Both the position numbers and the translations under genes were made by a program. A stretch of 64,000 bases of DNA from SAR324 cluster bacterium REDSEA-S27_B3 (GTDB taxonomy: Bacteria; SAR324; NAC60-12): assembly GCA_001627865.1 (NCBI GenBank), contig LUQO01000016.1:62001-126000 (forward strand), in the 5' to 3' direction. Below are positions 26,692-35,929 of the stretch, in pieces. Position 1 is the stretch's first letter. Every line of letters starts with the position of its first letter. The notes beneath the pieces were generated by a model. That model ran no database searches and was not told where the DNA came from. It worked only from the letters and a program-made list of their open reading frames with translations.

Positions 26692-26729
26692 TTAGCACTC
26701 ACTCTACAAGAGTGCTAACAATATTTCAA
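26692..26729 (-). promoter_or_regulatory. CIRCE operator overlapping the clpB promoter
   Basis: TTAGCACTC (26692-26700), 9-bp spacer, GAGTGCTAA (26710-26718) is a perfect CIRCE core. On the minus strand TTGAAA (26729-26724) and TAGAGT (26706-26701) form -35 and -10 boxes with a 17-bp spacer. The arrangement is the same as at hsp20. HrcA control of clpB is therefore predicted; clpB is more often under sigma-32 or CtsR in other groups. Confidence 0.9.
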
Positions 26730-26954
26730 GTAATTAATTTATATTGGATTTGATTGAGGAATTTAGGGAAAAATATTCTGCAAGAAAGTAATTTTCGCAG
26801 CAACATTTTTTTCATTTTCCAAACTTTATAAAAAAAGCTGGAAAATCAAAGAAGTGGAATTTACAGAGAAAAAAAAGATTTCATGAAGCAAAAAAATATC
26901 TAAAAAAAAATTATTTGTGTTTGAAATCTTGAGGGGAAGTCTGTATCGTTTGAG

Positions 26955-27064
26955 TCTACACCCCGGAGTGAAAATGGATTAAATCCCAGGTCATGCTTGG
27001 CTCAGGATTTTTGTTCATGAACTTGTAAACGTGTTCAAGTGGCGGAGCCACTCTCCGGGGTCTA
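26955..27064. repeat. Short element with terminal inverted repeats (MITE-like?)
   Basis: TACACCCCGGAG near 26957-26968 is mirrored by CTCCGGGGTCTA at 27053-27064 (11 of 12 pairs match). The adjacent TG/CA pairs are offset by two bases. TCTA occurs at both outer edges, and might be a target duplication or part of the ends. A second small hairpin AGTGGC-GGA-GCCACT lies at 27039-27053. No transposase is nearby. A 72-residue frame across it (-) appears incidental. Confidence 0.4.
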
Positions 27065-27277
27065 TCTAAATAAGTGAGCAACAAGCGTGCCTTGACTCTG
27101 TGCCAGTTGTTTAGTATAAATCTTGCCTTTATTTTTTTCTTCTTAATTGTTAGAATTGTCCGATTATTGCTCATCCAGTAAGGTCAGCAAAAACTCCAGA
27201 AACATCTTTATCTGCTATTCCTTTGCTGAGTTTAATGGTGGTTTTTGTTGTGAAACCATCATTTGTTATTGACTCAG

Positions 27278-27862
27278 ATGGCAAAGTTGTATTTTTACTA
27301 TTCCGCAATGAATGCGGGAAAAACCACGACTCTCCTTCAATCAGCTTACAATTATCGTGAGCGTGGAATGGACACGCTGGTACTAAAACCGATAGTAGAT
27401 GATCGTTACGGTTCTTCTATTGTTCGTTCACGAATTGGACTGGAGACAAACGCGGTTAGTATTGCGGCAAATGTTGATTTGTACACACTTGCTGAGAAAA
27501 CAAATCAGCAAACACCATTGAGCTGTGTTTTAGTTGATGAAGCTCAGTTTTTGAAAAAACCACAGGTAAATGCATTAAGTGAGATAGTTGACAAACTTGA
27601 TATACCAGTGCTGGCCTATGGGCTTCGTACTGATTTCAGGGGTGAGCTTTTCGAAGGAAGCTTGCATCTATTGGCATGGGCAGATGAATTGGTGGAGATC
27701 AAGACTGTCTGTCATTGCGGGAAAAAAGCCGGAATGGTTTTGCGTCTTGATAAAAATGGAATACCGGTAATGTCCGGTGAGCAAGTTCAGATTGGGGGGA
27801 ATGACAGTTATGTGTCAGTTTGCAGAAAACACTTCAAGCTGCAGGATGCAGGAAAAATATAA
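27278..27862 (+). CDS. tdk: Thymidine kinase (type II, TK1-like)
   Basis: A protein of about 194 residues phosphorylating thymidine (salvage). The P-loop S-A-M-N-A-G-K-T-T lies at 9-17, the acceptor/Walker B region V-D-E-A-Q-F-L near 85-91, Y-G-L-R-T-D-F-R-G near 112-120, and zinc ligands C-H-C-G near 147 with V-C-R-K-H-F near the C-terminus. The ATG at 27278 is preferred to a TTG five codons earlier because the family begins M-A-K-L-Y-F-Y-Y. It appears monocistronic, preceding asd with a 111-bp gap. Confidence 0.93.
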   Translation: MAKLYFYYSAMNAGKTTTLLQSAYNYRERGMDTLVLKPIVDDRYGSSIVRSRIGLETNAVSIAANVDLYTLAEKTNQQTPLSCVLVDEAQFLKKPQVNALSEIVDKLDIPVLAYGLRTDFRGELFEGSLHLLAWADELVEIKTVCHCGKKAGMVLRLDKNGIPVMSGEQVQIGGNDSYVSVCRKHFKLQDAGKI

Positions 27863-27973
27863 CATGAAAATACCCCCTCTGTTCTCTTTTAAAAACAGGA
27901 CCTGAATCAGGAAAGATTTTTGCACCAGATTACATAATCTAATTTTTTAACCTTTTATAGACAAGAAAATAAA

Positions 27974-28972
27974 TTGAAGAATGTTGCAATAGCCGGAGCG
28001 ACCGGTGTAGTTGGCACAGAATTTCTGAAACTTTTAGACGCACGTGATTTCCCCATAAAAAATTTAAAACTGCTTGCTTCCGCACGTTCTGCAGGAAAGG
28101 CGCTCGAATTTCGTGGTGAGAAAATTCCGGTTGAGGAATTGACGCCAAAATCATTCTGTGGAGTAGATTTGGCATTTTTTACTGCCGGAAGAGAGAGAAG
28201 CAGAGAATTTGTTCCACATGCTGTTGACGCGGGAGCAGTTGTGATTGATAATAGCAGCGCTTTCCGAATGGATCCGGAGGTGCCTTTAGTGGTTCCGGAA
28301 ATAAACCCACAAACTGCTTTTGATCACAAGGGTACCATAGCTAATCCAAACTGCTCAACCATTCAAATGGTGGTTGCACTCAACCCTTTGCACAAGGCGG
28401 CAACAGTTAAGCGTGTGATAGTATCCACTTATCAATCTACTTCCGGTGCGGGAGCAAAAGGCATGAACGAACTGCTGAATCAGACACGTGCCTGGGCAAA
28501 TGGGGAATCTCTGGATGTTTCAGCATTCCCGGCGCAAATTGCCTTTAATCTGTTTCCTCATGTTGATATATTCCTGGATAACGGTTATACCAAGGAAGAG
28601 ATGAAAATGGTTAATGAAACAAAAAAGATAATGAATGCCCCGGAGATGGCCATTACCGCAACTTGCGTGAGGGTGCCGGTGCTGCGGGCACATTCTGAAG
28701 CAGTTTGGATTGAAACAGAAGAAAAGGTTACTCCGGAGGAGGCACGGGATATTTTTAATAAGGCTCCGGGAATAATTGTAAGAGATGAACCTGAAAACGG
28801 CGGCTACCCGATGCCATGGGATGTAGATGCAACATTTGAGACTTATGTGGGGCGCATCCGTGAAGACTTTTCTCATCCAAAGGGGCTTGCTTTCTGGGTT
28901 GTTGCGGATCAACTTAACAAAGGCGCCGCGCTTAACTCTATACAGATTGCCGAAATTCTGGAAGCAGGCTAG
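27974..28972 (+). CDS. asd: Aspartate-semialdehyde dehydrogenase
   Basis: A 332-residue NADP-dependent enzyme giving aspartate-semialdehyde for Lys/DAP, Met and Thr synthesis. It has A-G-A-T-G-V-V-G near 7-14, D-N-S-S-A-F-R near 92-98, catalytic Cys127 in N-P-N-C-S-T, Q-S-T-S-G-A-G-A-K-G near 156, and C-V-R-V-P-V-L-R-A-H-S-E near 233 (with the catalytic His). The frame opens with a TTG start (L/M-K-N-V-A-I-A-G), an unusual start without a good ribosome-binding site, but no alternative start precedes the nucleotide loop. Confidence 0.94.
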   Translation: MKNVAIAGATGVVGTEFLKLLDARDFPIKNLKLLASARSAGKALEFRGEKIPVEELTPKSFCGVDLAFFTAGRERSREFVPHAVDAGAVVIDNSSAFRMDPEVPLVVPEINPQTAFDHKGTIANPNCSTIQMVVALNPLHKAATVKRVIVSTYQSTSGAGAKGMNELLNQTRAWANGESLDVSAFPAQIAFNLFPHVDIFLDNGYTKEEMKMVNETKKIMNAPEMAITATCVRVPVLRAHSEAVWIETEEKVTPEEARDIFNKAPGIIVRDEPENGGYPMPWDVDATFETYVGRIREDFSHPKGLAFWVVADQLNKGAALNSIQIAEILEAG

Positions 28973-29049
28973 TTAAACGGGCTTGAGGAATTTTAATATT
29001 TCAACCGTTTAACGCGGTAGATATTAAACCAAGACAAGAGTTAAAAATT

Positions 29050-30039
29050 ATGCGATCTTTCTTTTCCTCAAAATACCTGCTTTTAATCGTCACATTTTGT
29101 TTATCCGCGTCATTTGTTTCAGCACAAAGCAGTGATCCAGCGATTGCCACACTTCTCCAGGTGGAAGGCACAGTGGAAGCTGTAACAGCAAAGTCTCCAA
29201 AAGGACGAAGCGGCAGCAACGGCATGCTGCTGTTTGCCGGAGATAAGATCAGCACATCCGGAAAATCCAAAGCCACTATTGAATACAGAGACGGCTCAAG
29301 AGTCCGGTTGTTTCAAAATTCAGAAATAGTATTAAATCTTTCTGAAGAGCAATCCACCAGCAAACGTACTTTCAAATTTCAGCTTTCCCTCAATAACGGA
29401 TCAATGCGGGGACGATTCCTTAAAGGACTTCAACGCACCAAAATCCGTACTCCTACCGCGCTTATCGGAATCAAAGGAACTTCCGTAAGAATTACAGAAA
29501 GTAAAAACAAAGCTACTGTCTCCTTAACTGAAGGACAGGTAGAAGTGAGCAATCTTTCTTCAAAAACATTGCTGAATCCTGGACAATGGCTGCCGGAAAT
29601 CAGACGTACAGATGATCTGACAAAAAAAGTAGCATCCTTACCAAACATATTACATCTCAAAACAGCTGAATATCAACTGGACTTCCGAGACGGAAATGCT
29701 AAACAGTTGAAATTCAGTGTTCAGCTTCAGCACAGTATCAGCAGCAAATCTGTTGAACGCAGCGGACTGGTGGTGTTTGAAAGTGACTACTACAGCATTC
29801 GTCTGCCAAAAAGGTTTCTGCTGGATAAAAAAGGATTTGCTCGTGTAATGGTTGGAATTGATCCTCCAAGAGTCTCAGATGCAGGTTTTAAGGGACTGAT
29901 CACCATTCGTGCTTTCATGGATCAGGAAGGCTTTGATGATGTGGCTGAAGGCAGTTTGGTATTGAAGATTGTCAACTCTGGCAAAAAGAGAACTCTGCTG
30001 TTGGACGCGGAGGAAGGTGTGATAGAAAAAAAAGACTGA
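29050..30039 (+). CDS. Exported FecR-domain protein
   Basis: A 329-residue protein with a Sec signal peptide (cleavage near V-S-A-Q). Residues about 35-190 form a FecR-type domain: V-E-G-T-V-E-A-V near 38, F-A-G-D-K-I-S-T-S-G, Y-R-D-G-S-R-V-R-L, L-N-N-G-S-M-R-G-R-F near 118, and T-P-T-A-L-I-G-I-K-G-T-S-V-R. No sigma factor gene or transmembrane anti-sigma portion is present, so it is not the iron-signalling kind. The C-terminal half has R-S-G-L-V-V-F-E-S-D-Y-Y and G-L-I-T-I-R-A-F. Function unknown. It shares architecture with the protein at 43052. Confidence 0.78.
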   Translation: MRSFFSSKYLLLIVTFCLSASFVSAQSSDPAIATLLQVEGTVEAVTAKSPKGRSGSNGMLLFAGDKISTSGKSKATIEYRDGSRVRLFQNSEIVLNLSEEQSTSKRTFKFQLSLNNGSMRGRFLKGLQRTKIRTPTALIGIKGTSVRITESKNKATVSLTEGQVEVSNLSSKTLLNPGQWLPEIRRTDDLTKKVASLPNILHLKTAEYQLDFRDGNAKQLKFSVQLQHSISSKSVERSGLVVFESDYYSIRLPKRFLLDKKGFARVMVGIDPPRVSDAGFKGLITIRAFMDQEGFDDVAEGSLVLKIVNSGKKRTLLLDAEEGVIEKKD

Positions 30040-30127
30040 CAAGACTCACTTCAGTTTAAACCATACAAGATAGTAAGATCTTCCGGATTTTCTTAGTCTG
30101 ATTAGAACTTTTATCCGGATTAATCTT

Positions 30128-31021
30128 TTATCTTGATCTGGTAATCATGACAGCAGTGGTACCGACAATTAAGATACCTCCCAACAGGGTTTGGATTGAA
30201 GGAACTTCTCCAAGCAGGAAGAACGCGAACGCAACCGCGCAGACCGGCTCCCCTCCCGCAATCACCATACTGGCCATTTGAGCACGTAAGCTTTTCAGGC
30301 CGTTGATCAGCAAAGCATGTCCACCGACCGTGCAAACTACACCAAGAACGAATAATAAACCCCAGTCTGTACTGCTCAGAATCCATGATTCAGAAATTGA
30401 CCACGGCAGAAGCACCATTGCGGCAAATCCATTCTGCCAGCATGTGAGCAGCAGAGGAGAATGGTGTCTGACATGACCTCGATTCAACAAGGTGAGCAGG
30501 GCAAATCCCAGTCCTCCGCCCAGTCCCCAAAGCACACCTTGTATAACTGAACCGGAAAGCATGCTGCCGGAATCCTCTGATGGAGAGGTGGCCATCAAGG
30601 CCAGGCCGCAAATCACAATCAATACAGCAAGTACATTCCTTTTACTTAGTTTTTCACGAAAAAATATCGGCTCCAGAAAAGTTGTAAACAAAGGGTAGCT
30701 TGCAAAAGTAAGTAACCCAATTGCGACAGTGGAAACCTGAATTGATTTAAAGAAGGCAATCCAGTGAACTCCCAGTATAATTCCGCTCAGCATAAGTCTG
30801 AACCATTCCAGATAATTATTGAAAATGATCTTCCTGCGCAGAATCAGCAGAACAAGCAATAATGCACCAAAGGCAAAAACTGTCCTGCCCTGTACAATCA
30901 GTAATGGAGAGTGTGAGAGGAATTTCCCAAAAAGTCCTGTCAGACTGACAAAAGGAAGGGCCACTAAAACGCTGATTACTCCGTGCCGATACGTAGCTGC
31001 AGTGCCATTGATATCGGACAT
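30128..31021 (-). CDS. EamA/DMT-family transporter
   Basis: A 297-residue inner-membrane protein of the drug/metabolite superfamily, with two EamA repeats and about ten hydrophobic helices. The signature H-W-I-A-F-F-K-S-I-Q near residues 92-101 and A-L-L-T-F-A-S-Y-P-L-F at the end of the first repeat, then L-G-G-G-L-G-F-A-L-L-T and V-C-A-V-A-F-A-F-F-L-L-G-E in the second, are typical. The substrate (amino acid, metabolite or drug) is unknown. The start lies 10 bp after the mnmG stop, so it is co-transcribed with mnmG. Confidence 0.85.
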   Translation of the reverse strand: MSDINGTAATYRHGVISVLVALPFVSLTGLFGKFLSHSPLLIVQGRTVFAFGALLLVLLILRRKIIFNNYLEWFRLMLSGIILGVHWIAFFKSIQVSTVAIGLLTFASYPLFTTFLEPIFFREKLSKRNVLAVLIVICGLALMATSPSEDSGSMLSGSVIQGVLWGLGGGLGFALLTLLNRGHVRHHSPLLLTCWQNGFAAMVLLPWSISESWILSSTDWGLLFVLGVVCTVGGHALLINGLKSLRAQMASMVIAGGEPVCAVAFAFFLLGEVPSIQTLLGGILIVGTTAVMITRSR

Positions 31022-31031
31022 CGTCAGTAGT

Positions 31032-32924
31032 TTATGCAGCTTGTCTGGTACGTAAATGTACCCGCAAGATCGTTATTGCCGCGGGAGTCATTCCGGTAAT
31101 TCTGCTGGCTTGTCCTAATGTGTCCGGCTTTGATTTTTCTAAAATTTCAACTACTTCGCGGGAAAGTCCCGGTATTCCGGACAATTCCAGGTTTTCCGGA
31201 AGGGAAATACGGTCGAGTTGATTAATGTACTTTAATTCCTGATCCTGGCGGGTAAGATATCCAGCGTATTTGATATTGATTTCCACCTGTTCGCGTACTA
31301 CAGCAGAATAGATGTTCCAGTTAATTTTACCGCTGATGGAATCACAGTTTTGCAGCTTTTCAATATTCAATTGTGGACGTTTAAGCAAATCAGAAACATT
31401 AACTGCTGTTTTGAGCGGAGATTCACCAAGCAGTTTCAATTCTGATTGAACCGATTCTTTTGGCGAAACCTTTTCTGTTTTTACCTTGCCTGTCAGGTTG
31501 ATTATTTCCCGCTGTTTTTGTTTAAATTGAAGATAATTATTTTTTGGGAGTGTTCCCAGCTCCCAGCCTTTTTGACTTAAACGAGTGTCGGCATTATCTT
31601 CCCGTAAATGCAGTCTGTACTCAGCTCGTGAGGTGAACATCCTGTAAGGCTCAGCAACTCCTCGTGTGATCAGATCATCTATCATCACTCCAATATATGC
31701 TTCATTACGCTGCAGGATAAAAGGCTGTTTTTTTCGCACTTTCAAAACAGCATTGATACCGGCCATTAAGCCTTGTGCGGCTGCTTCCTCATAACCGGTA
31801 GTACCATTGATTTGACCTGCAAGATAAAGATTATTCACGTTTTTTAATTCAAGTGTTGCTTTGAGCTGTGTTGGATGCACCATATCGTATTCGATCGCGT
31901 ATCCCGGCTGTAGTATTTCAACTTCTTCCAGACCTTCAATGCTGCGCAGAAAATCTTGCTGGACATCAACAGGCAAACTGGTGGACAATCCATTTGGATA
32001 AATCATTATGCTTTCCTCTGCATATCCCATTGGTTCCATGAAAACCTGGTGCCTATTTTTGTCGGCGAATTTTACTATTTTATCTTCAATTGATGGACAG
32101 TAGCGCGGTCCGATTCCTGAAATTTGTCCGCCGTACAGCGCTGATCTGCCAAGATTATTGTTTATTATCCGGTGTGTGTTCTCATTGGTGTATGCAATGT
32201 GACAGACAACCTGCGGCAGTAATATTTCTGAATCCCAGAATGAAAATTTCTTAGGCTGTTCATCTCCAGGCTGTATGCCCAGTTTACTCCAGTCAATGCT
32301 TCGTTTGTCCAGACGTGCAGGCGTGCCGGTTTTCATCCTTCCCAGTTGCAAAGACTGATTTCCCAGTGACAACGAAAGTTTTTTCACAGACGGCTCTGAC
32401 ACTCTTCCTGCTTCCACTCGTTCTTCTCCACGATGAATAAGTCCATTCAGAAAAGTACCGGTTGTAATAATCACTGTGTTTGCAAAATGTTCTTCATTAT
32501 CAGTGCGCAGTCCAATTACCTGATCCCCCCGAATCAATAATTCCTGGGCAGTACCTTCAACTATCGTAAGTCCGGCCTGCTTTTCCAGTTTCTGCCGCAT
32601 CACCTTTTTGTAGGCAAGATAATCCGACTGACAACGTGAACCTCGGGTTGCGGCACCTCTGGAGGCATTTAGTACACGAAACTGAATGCCTGTGGCATCG
32701 GCGACCTTCCCCATTTCTCCACCCAGTGCGTCTATTTCTTTGACCAGATGGCCTTTCCCGATTCCTCCGATTGCGGGATTGCATGACATTTGGGCAATGG
32801 TTGCTTTTGAAAGAGTAAGCAGCAATGTATCCGCCCCCATCCTGGCTGCAGCCAATGCGGCTTCACATCCGGCATGTCCGCCGCCAACTACCAGGACATC
32901 ATAATTTGTTGAATTAATTTTCAT
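31032..32924 (-). CDS. mnmG: tRNA uridine-34 carboxymethylaminomethyl enzyme MnmG
   Basis: A 630-residue FAD protein which, with MnmE, modifies wobble U34 of tRNA. Dinucleotide motif V-G-G-G-H-A-G-C-E near 11-19, [10 protein letters not shown] near 51-60, G-T-F-L-N-G near 156, K-T-G-T-P-A-R-L near 199-206, C-P-S-I-E-D-K near 276-282, [16 protein letters not shown] near 368-383, and the C-terminal helical MnmE/tRNA-binding domain are all present. It is full length. The EamA transporter follows. MnmE is not in the window. Confidence 0.96.
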   Translation of the reverse strand: MKINSTNYDVLVVGGGHAGCEAALAAARMGADTLLLTLSKATIAQMSCNPAIGGIGKGHLVKEIDALGGEMGKVADATGIQFRVLNASRGAATRGSRCQSDYLAYKKVMRQKLEKQAGLTIVEGTAQELLIRGDQVIGLRTDNEEHFANTVIITTGTFLNGLIHRGEERVEAGRVSEPSVKKLSLSLGNQSLQLGRMKTGTPARLDKRSIDWSKLGIQPGDEQPKKFSFWDSEILLPQVVCHIAYTNENTHRIINNNLGRSALYGGQISGIGPRYCPSIEDKIVKFADKNRHQVFMEPMGYAEESIMIYPNGLSTSLPVDVQQDFLRSIEGLEEVEILQPGYAIEYDMVHPTQLKATLELKNVNNLYLAGQINGTTGYEEAAAQGLMAGINAVLKVRKKQPFILQRNEAYIGVMIDDLITRGVAEPYRMFTSRAEYRLHLREDNADTRLSQKGWELGTLPKNNYLQFKQKQREIINLTGKVKTEKVSPKESVQSELKLLGESPLKTAVNVSDLLKRPQLNIEKLQNCDSISGKINWNIYSAVVREQVEINIKYAGYLTRQDQELKYINQLDRISLPENLELSGIPGLSREVVEILEKSKPDTLGQASRITGMTPAAITILRVHLRTRQAA

Positions 32925-33044
32925 CAGACATTAAATGATGAACTACTTCATCATGTTTGTATTAGTCGAAATTGTCATTTGTGGGAAATTATATGAACCT
33001 TGAAGTATATCAGACTAAGGCTGAAACTTTCAAAATGTTAAAAA

Positions 33045-33710
33045 CTATGCAGGAACCTGGTTCAATGTTTGTTTAATTTTGGAATAAATTTCTTCGGGAT
33101 CGCGGGTTCCGTCAATGGCGGTAAGTATTCCTTTTTCTTCATAGAATCTGACGAGAGGTTCAGTTTGTTCATGGTAGGTGTTCAGTCTGGATTGCACAAT
33201 TTCTTCATTGTCATCTTCACGCTGCACCAGCTGTTCTCCAGTAATGTCATCTTTTCCTTCAATTAAGGGGGGATTGAACTCAATGTTATAGCTCCTGCCG
33301 CTTGCCAGGTGAAAACGCCTGCCCGCGATTCTACGTAACACCAAATCATCAGGCACACATAAGCGTATTACAACATCTATTTTCTGATGATGTTCTGAGA
33401 GTATTTGATCCAGTTTATCAGCCTGTGCAAGTGTTCGGGGAAAACCATCAAGCATGTATCCGCCTGCACATTCAGCATTAAAAATTCTATCCCTGACAAT
33501 GCCAATTACTATATCATCAGACACCAGATTGCCTTTGTCGATTGCAGACTTGGCGTGTTTCCCAATTTTTGAACCTGAGTTAATGGCAGCCCGCAGCATG
33601 TCGCCGGTTGAAAGTTGAACAAAGCCAAATTCATTTATTAATTTTTGAGCCTGAGTCCCTTTTCCGCAACCGGGAGGACCAAGAAAAATAATATGTATCG
33701 GCTTCTTCAT
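33045..33710 (-). CDS. adk: Adenylate kinase
   Basis: A protein of about 221 residues balancing AMP, ADP and ATP. P-loop L-G-P-P-G-C-G-K-G-T at 10-19, AMP site L-S-T-G-D-M-L-R-A-A near 35-44, D-G-F-P-R-T near 90-95, and a long LID domain with G-R-R-F-H-L near 130. The LID lacks the four zinc cysteines, as in most Gram-negative Adks. Start chosen at 33710 (M-K-K-P-I-H) because GAAAGA precedes it and homologs begin there; a longer frame to 33728 is less likely. Confidence 0.95.
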   Translation of the reverse strand: MKKPIHIIFLGPPGCGKGTQAQKLINEFGFVQLSTGDMLRAAINSGSKIGKHAKSAIDKGNLVSDDIVIGIVRDRIFNAECAGGYMLDGFPRTLAQADKLDQILSEHHQKIDVVIRLCVPDDLVLRRIAGRRFHLASGRSYNIEFNPPLIEGKDDITGEQLVQREDDNEEIVQSRLNTYHEQTEPLVRFYEEKGILTAIDGTRDPEEIYSKIKQTLNQVPA

Positions 33711-33841
33711 TCTTTCAATAAATTCCAATAAAAAGTAACTGAAATAAAATTCTTAGTGAATTAATGGGTACTTAAGTTTAACTGTTTCAATGTTATCTTG
33801 TTTAGCACAAATAACAATTAAAATTCTTTTTTTTTAATACT

Positions 33842-34555
33842 TCAGTGTGTTTCAAAAACACAATTTATCATCACCTCTGGTACAGACGATTCGTTAGGAA
33901 GTAGAAGCAAGGTGCTTACAACCCGGGCAATATCCTGAGGACGGGACATATCTCCCTGCTCAATGTTAGGTGCGTTCCTGACCGTCATATCAGACTTTAC
34001 GTATCCGGGGCAAATTGCTGTTACCCTGATTCCATCATTCCAGCCCTGCAAACGGGCTGTGTGTGAAACTGCCAGTGCGGCATATTTGCTCATCGAATAT
34101 CCAACCCAATTCCCTTTTACTCTTTTTCCGGACATTGAAATAATGTCAATGATACGTCCGGAACCTGATTTACGTAAATATGGAAATGCAAGACGAGTTA
34201 AGCGCAGGGGCGCCTTGGCATTTACTTCCCACATTTCGTCCAGCAAATCTTCCGCGTCATCTTCCAGTCCAACTGTGTGCAAAATTCCTGCGTTGTTTAC
34301 CAGCACATCGATACGCCCATAATATTCAATGGTTGCCTCGATCCATGTTTCAGCGTTGTCTTTACGCTTTGCATCATAGGCATGACAGAGCAGCTGTTTT
34401 TCCGGAATCGATGAAAGTGAGTCCGGAAGTTCACATGGATTGCGTATACCCAGACTTAAACGATATCCATCTTCTGATAGTTTTTCCGCAATGACTCTGC
34501 CTATTCCACGGTTTGCACCGGAAATCATCACAACTTTTTTTAAAGAATTTTCCAT
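33842..34555 (-). CDS. SDR-family oxidoreductase
   Basis: A 237-residue short-chain dehydrogenase. It has S-G-A-N-R-G-I-G near 12-19, N-N-A-G near 87-90 and the catalytic Y-S-M-S-K near 153-157, with C-P-G-Y-V-K-S-D-M-T as the substrate loop. The second strand lacks the acidic residue for NAD and has an Arg, pointing to NADP. Substrate unknown. It lies 113 bp upstream of adk and 11 bp downstream of the outer-membrane protein gene, so it may be the distal gene of that operon. Confidence 0.82.
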   Translation of the reverse strand: MENSLKKVVMISGANRGIGRVIAEKLSEDGYRLSLGIRNPCELPDSLSSIPEKQLLCHAYDAKRKDNAETWIEATIEYYGRIDVLVNNAGILHTVGLEDDAEDLLDEMWEVNAKAPLRLTRLAFPYLRKSGSGRIIDIISMSGKRVKGNWVGYSMSKYAALAVSHTARLQGWNDGIRVTAICPGYVKSDMTVRNAPNIEQGDMSRPQDIARVVSTLLLLPNESSVPEVMINCVFETH

Positions 34556-34566
34556 TTTGCATAGAT

Positions 34567-35814
34567 TTAACGATAATGTTTGAGTATCAGTTGAAAAGAA
34601 TCAGGAGAGTCTCCAAATTCAGATTCTTTTTGAATTAACATTTCAGTTTTTTTTCCTGTAGCCATTACAAAACTTCCAGAAAGAAGCCAGTCTTCGGACA
34701 TGTTCCACTCAAGTCCGGAGGTTGTTAATGTCGAACGGTCGTTCAGATTTATGAATGCGTAACTGCTCAAAGACCAAAGTGGTGAAATCTGGTAGTTCAA
34801 GGAAGGCAGCAGATAATCCCTACCAAGCAGAGTAACCGGAAATACTTTATATATGCTAGATGAAGCGTTGCTAAGAAATCTTTTTGGATTAGCCGTGCCC
34901 ATTGGATTTTGATGGATTTCGAGCATTGTGAACAGTTTTTCATTCCAGTTTAAGTTGAAGCCAATTGTCCATGGTGTCCAGTATTTACTGCCTTCATCTC
35001 CAGACTCTTCCGCAGAGTCCCGCTGCAATACCATTGCACCATCAAACACAAGGCCCACTTTGTCCATTTCTGTTTGCAAAGTCAGGCCCAACATTTGATT
35101 ATTTTGAAAAACAGCCATCATCGGCGTCAAATCCGTTTTTCCTTCAAGAAAATGTGTGCGCAAATAAGCGCCGCTGTTTTCGGGCAATAATTGTTTTCCT
35201 GCTACAATACCGCCTTCAATTTCAGTTGTCTCCCCAAAAGCTCCAATAATGCGTACTGCATCCACACCAGCTCTGAATTCCTGGTCCAATGCTTTGAAAG
35301 AAACCGGCGCAAAAACGTCGGTGGGGCTGATTAAAGCACCTCCAAAAGAGACCGCTTGTCTGCCTAGCAAATATTCCAGGTTTCCTGACTGTAAACGGAC
35401 AAATGCCCGATCCAGATTTTGTTCCACTTGCCATTGTTTTGAAGTACTGGAAGAATCCGGGGTACCAGGTAGTGTCCGGTTAAGATCAGTAATTCTGTAA
35501 ATTCTGGTTTTTGTGTTTTTGATTGAGATTGTGGTGATATCGGAAGCAGAATCTATCAGAGACGGAAATAACTCATACTCAATTTCGATTGAGCAATTCT
35601 CTGTCAGTTCAGAGTAGGATTGCGCGCGTATGCGGTTAAATAAATAATTTGTAGTAGATTCAGTTTTTTTTTGAGTTGCAATTAAGCTTTTAGTACTGAA
35701 TGAAATCTCCGCGGAAGTCTGTGGTGTGAAAATGAAGCACAATAAAAGTGATTTTAATACTATACGGAAGGAAAAAATTTTTCTCCGGAAATAGCAGAAG
35801 TAAAAGATTGTCAT
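34567..35814 (-). CDS. Putative outer-membrane beta-barrel of the Lol-like operon
   Basis: I do not recognise a named family. From the ATG at 35814 it is about 415 residues: a basic n-region (F-R-R-K), a hydrophobic stretch and a likely cleavage after Q-T-S-A. The rest is polar with alternating aromatic/hydrophobic strands, such as L-E-Y-L-L-G-R-Q-A-V-S-F-G and L-S-S-Y-A-F-I-N-L-N, as in long OM barrels. It ends K-H-Y-R rather than in Phe. A longer frame to 35955 would run over the ATPase stop and a repeat-like sequence, so I prefer the later start. It is the last gene of the Lol-like set. Confidence 0.65.
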   Translation of the reverse strand: MTIFYFCYFRRKIFSFRIVLKSLLLCFIFTPQTSAEISFSTKSLIATQKKTESTTNYLFNRIRAQSYSELTENCSIEIEYELFPSLIDSASDITTISIKNTKTRIYRITDLNRTLPGTPDSSSTSKQWQVEQNLDRAFVRLQSGNLEYLLGRQAVSFGGALISPTDVFAPVSFKALDQEFRAGVDAVRIIGAFGETTEIEGGIVAGKQLLPENSGAYLRTHFLEGKTDLTPMMAVFQNNQMLGLTLQTEMDKVGLVFDGAMVLQRDSAEESGDEGSKYWTPWTIGFNLNWNEKLFTMLEIHQNPMGTANPKRFLSNASSSIYKVFPVTLLGRDYLLPSLNYQISPLWSLSSYAFINLNDRSTLTTSGLEWNMSEDWLLSGSFVMATGKKTEMLIQKESEFGDSPDSFQLILKHYR

Positions 35815-35862
35815 TCCCGCGAAAGCAATCCGGAAACTCGTAAATGTCTGGAATGTTTGATT
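35811..35862. repeat. Possible degenerate copy of a dispersed palindromic repeat
   Basis: The stretch begins TCATTCCCGCGAAAGC, then AATCCGGAAACTCG and ATGTCTGGAATG. In my experience the pattern CATTCCCGCGAAAGCGGGAATCC is a common intergenic repeat in environmental proteobacteria; here the second arm is lost. This call rests on resemblance only, since I have only one window. Confidence 0.3.
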
Positions 35863-35929
35863 TGTAATCAAGTTTGGGGAATGTCCTCGAATTGATCTGG
35901 ATGTGGAAAATGCTATCAAGTATGGTATT

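Noticed and set aside
26956-27174. 72-residue minus-strand frame upstream of thymidine kinase
   Set aside because: It runs through the inverted-repeat element, has an odd composition and no ribosome-binding site or recognisable family.
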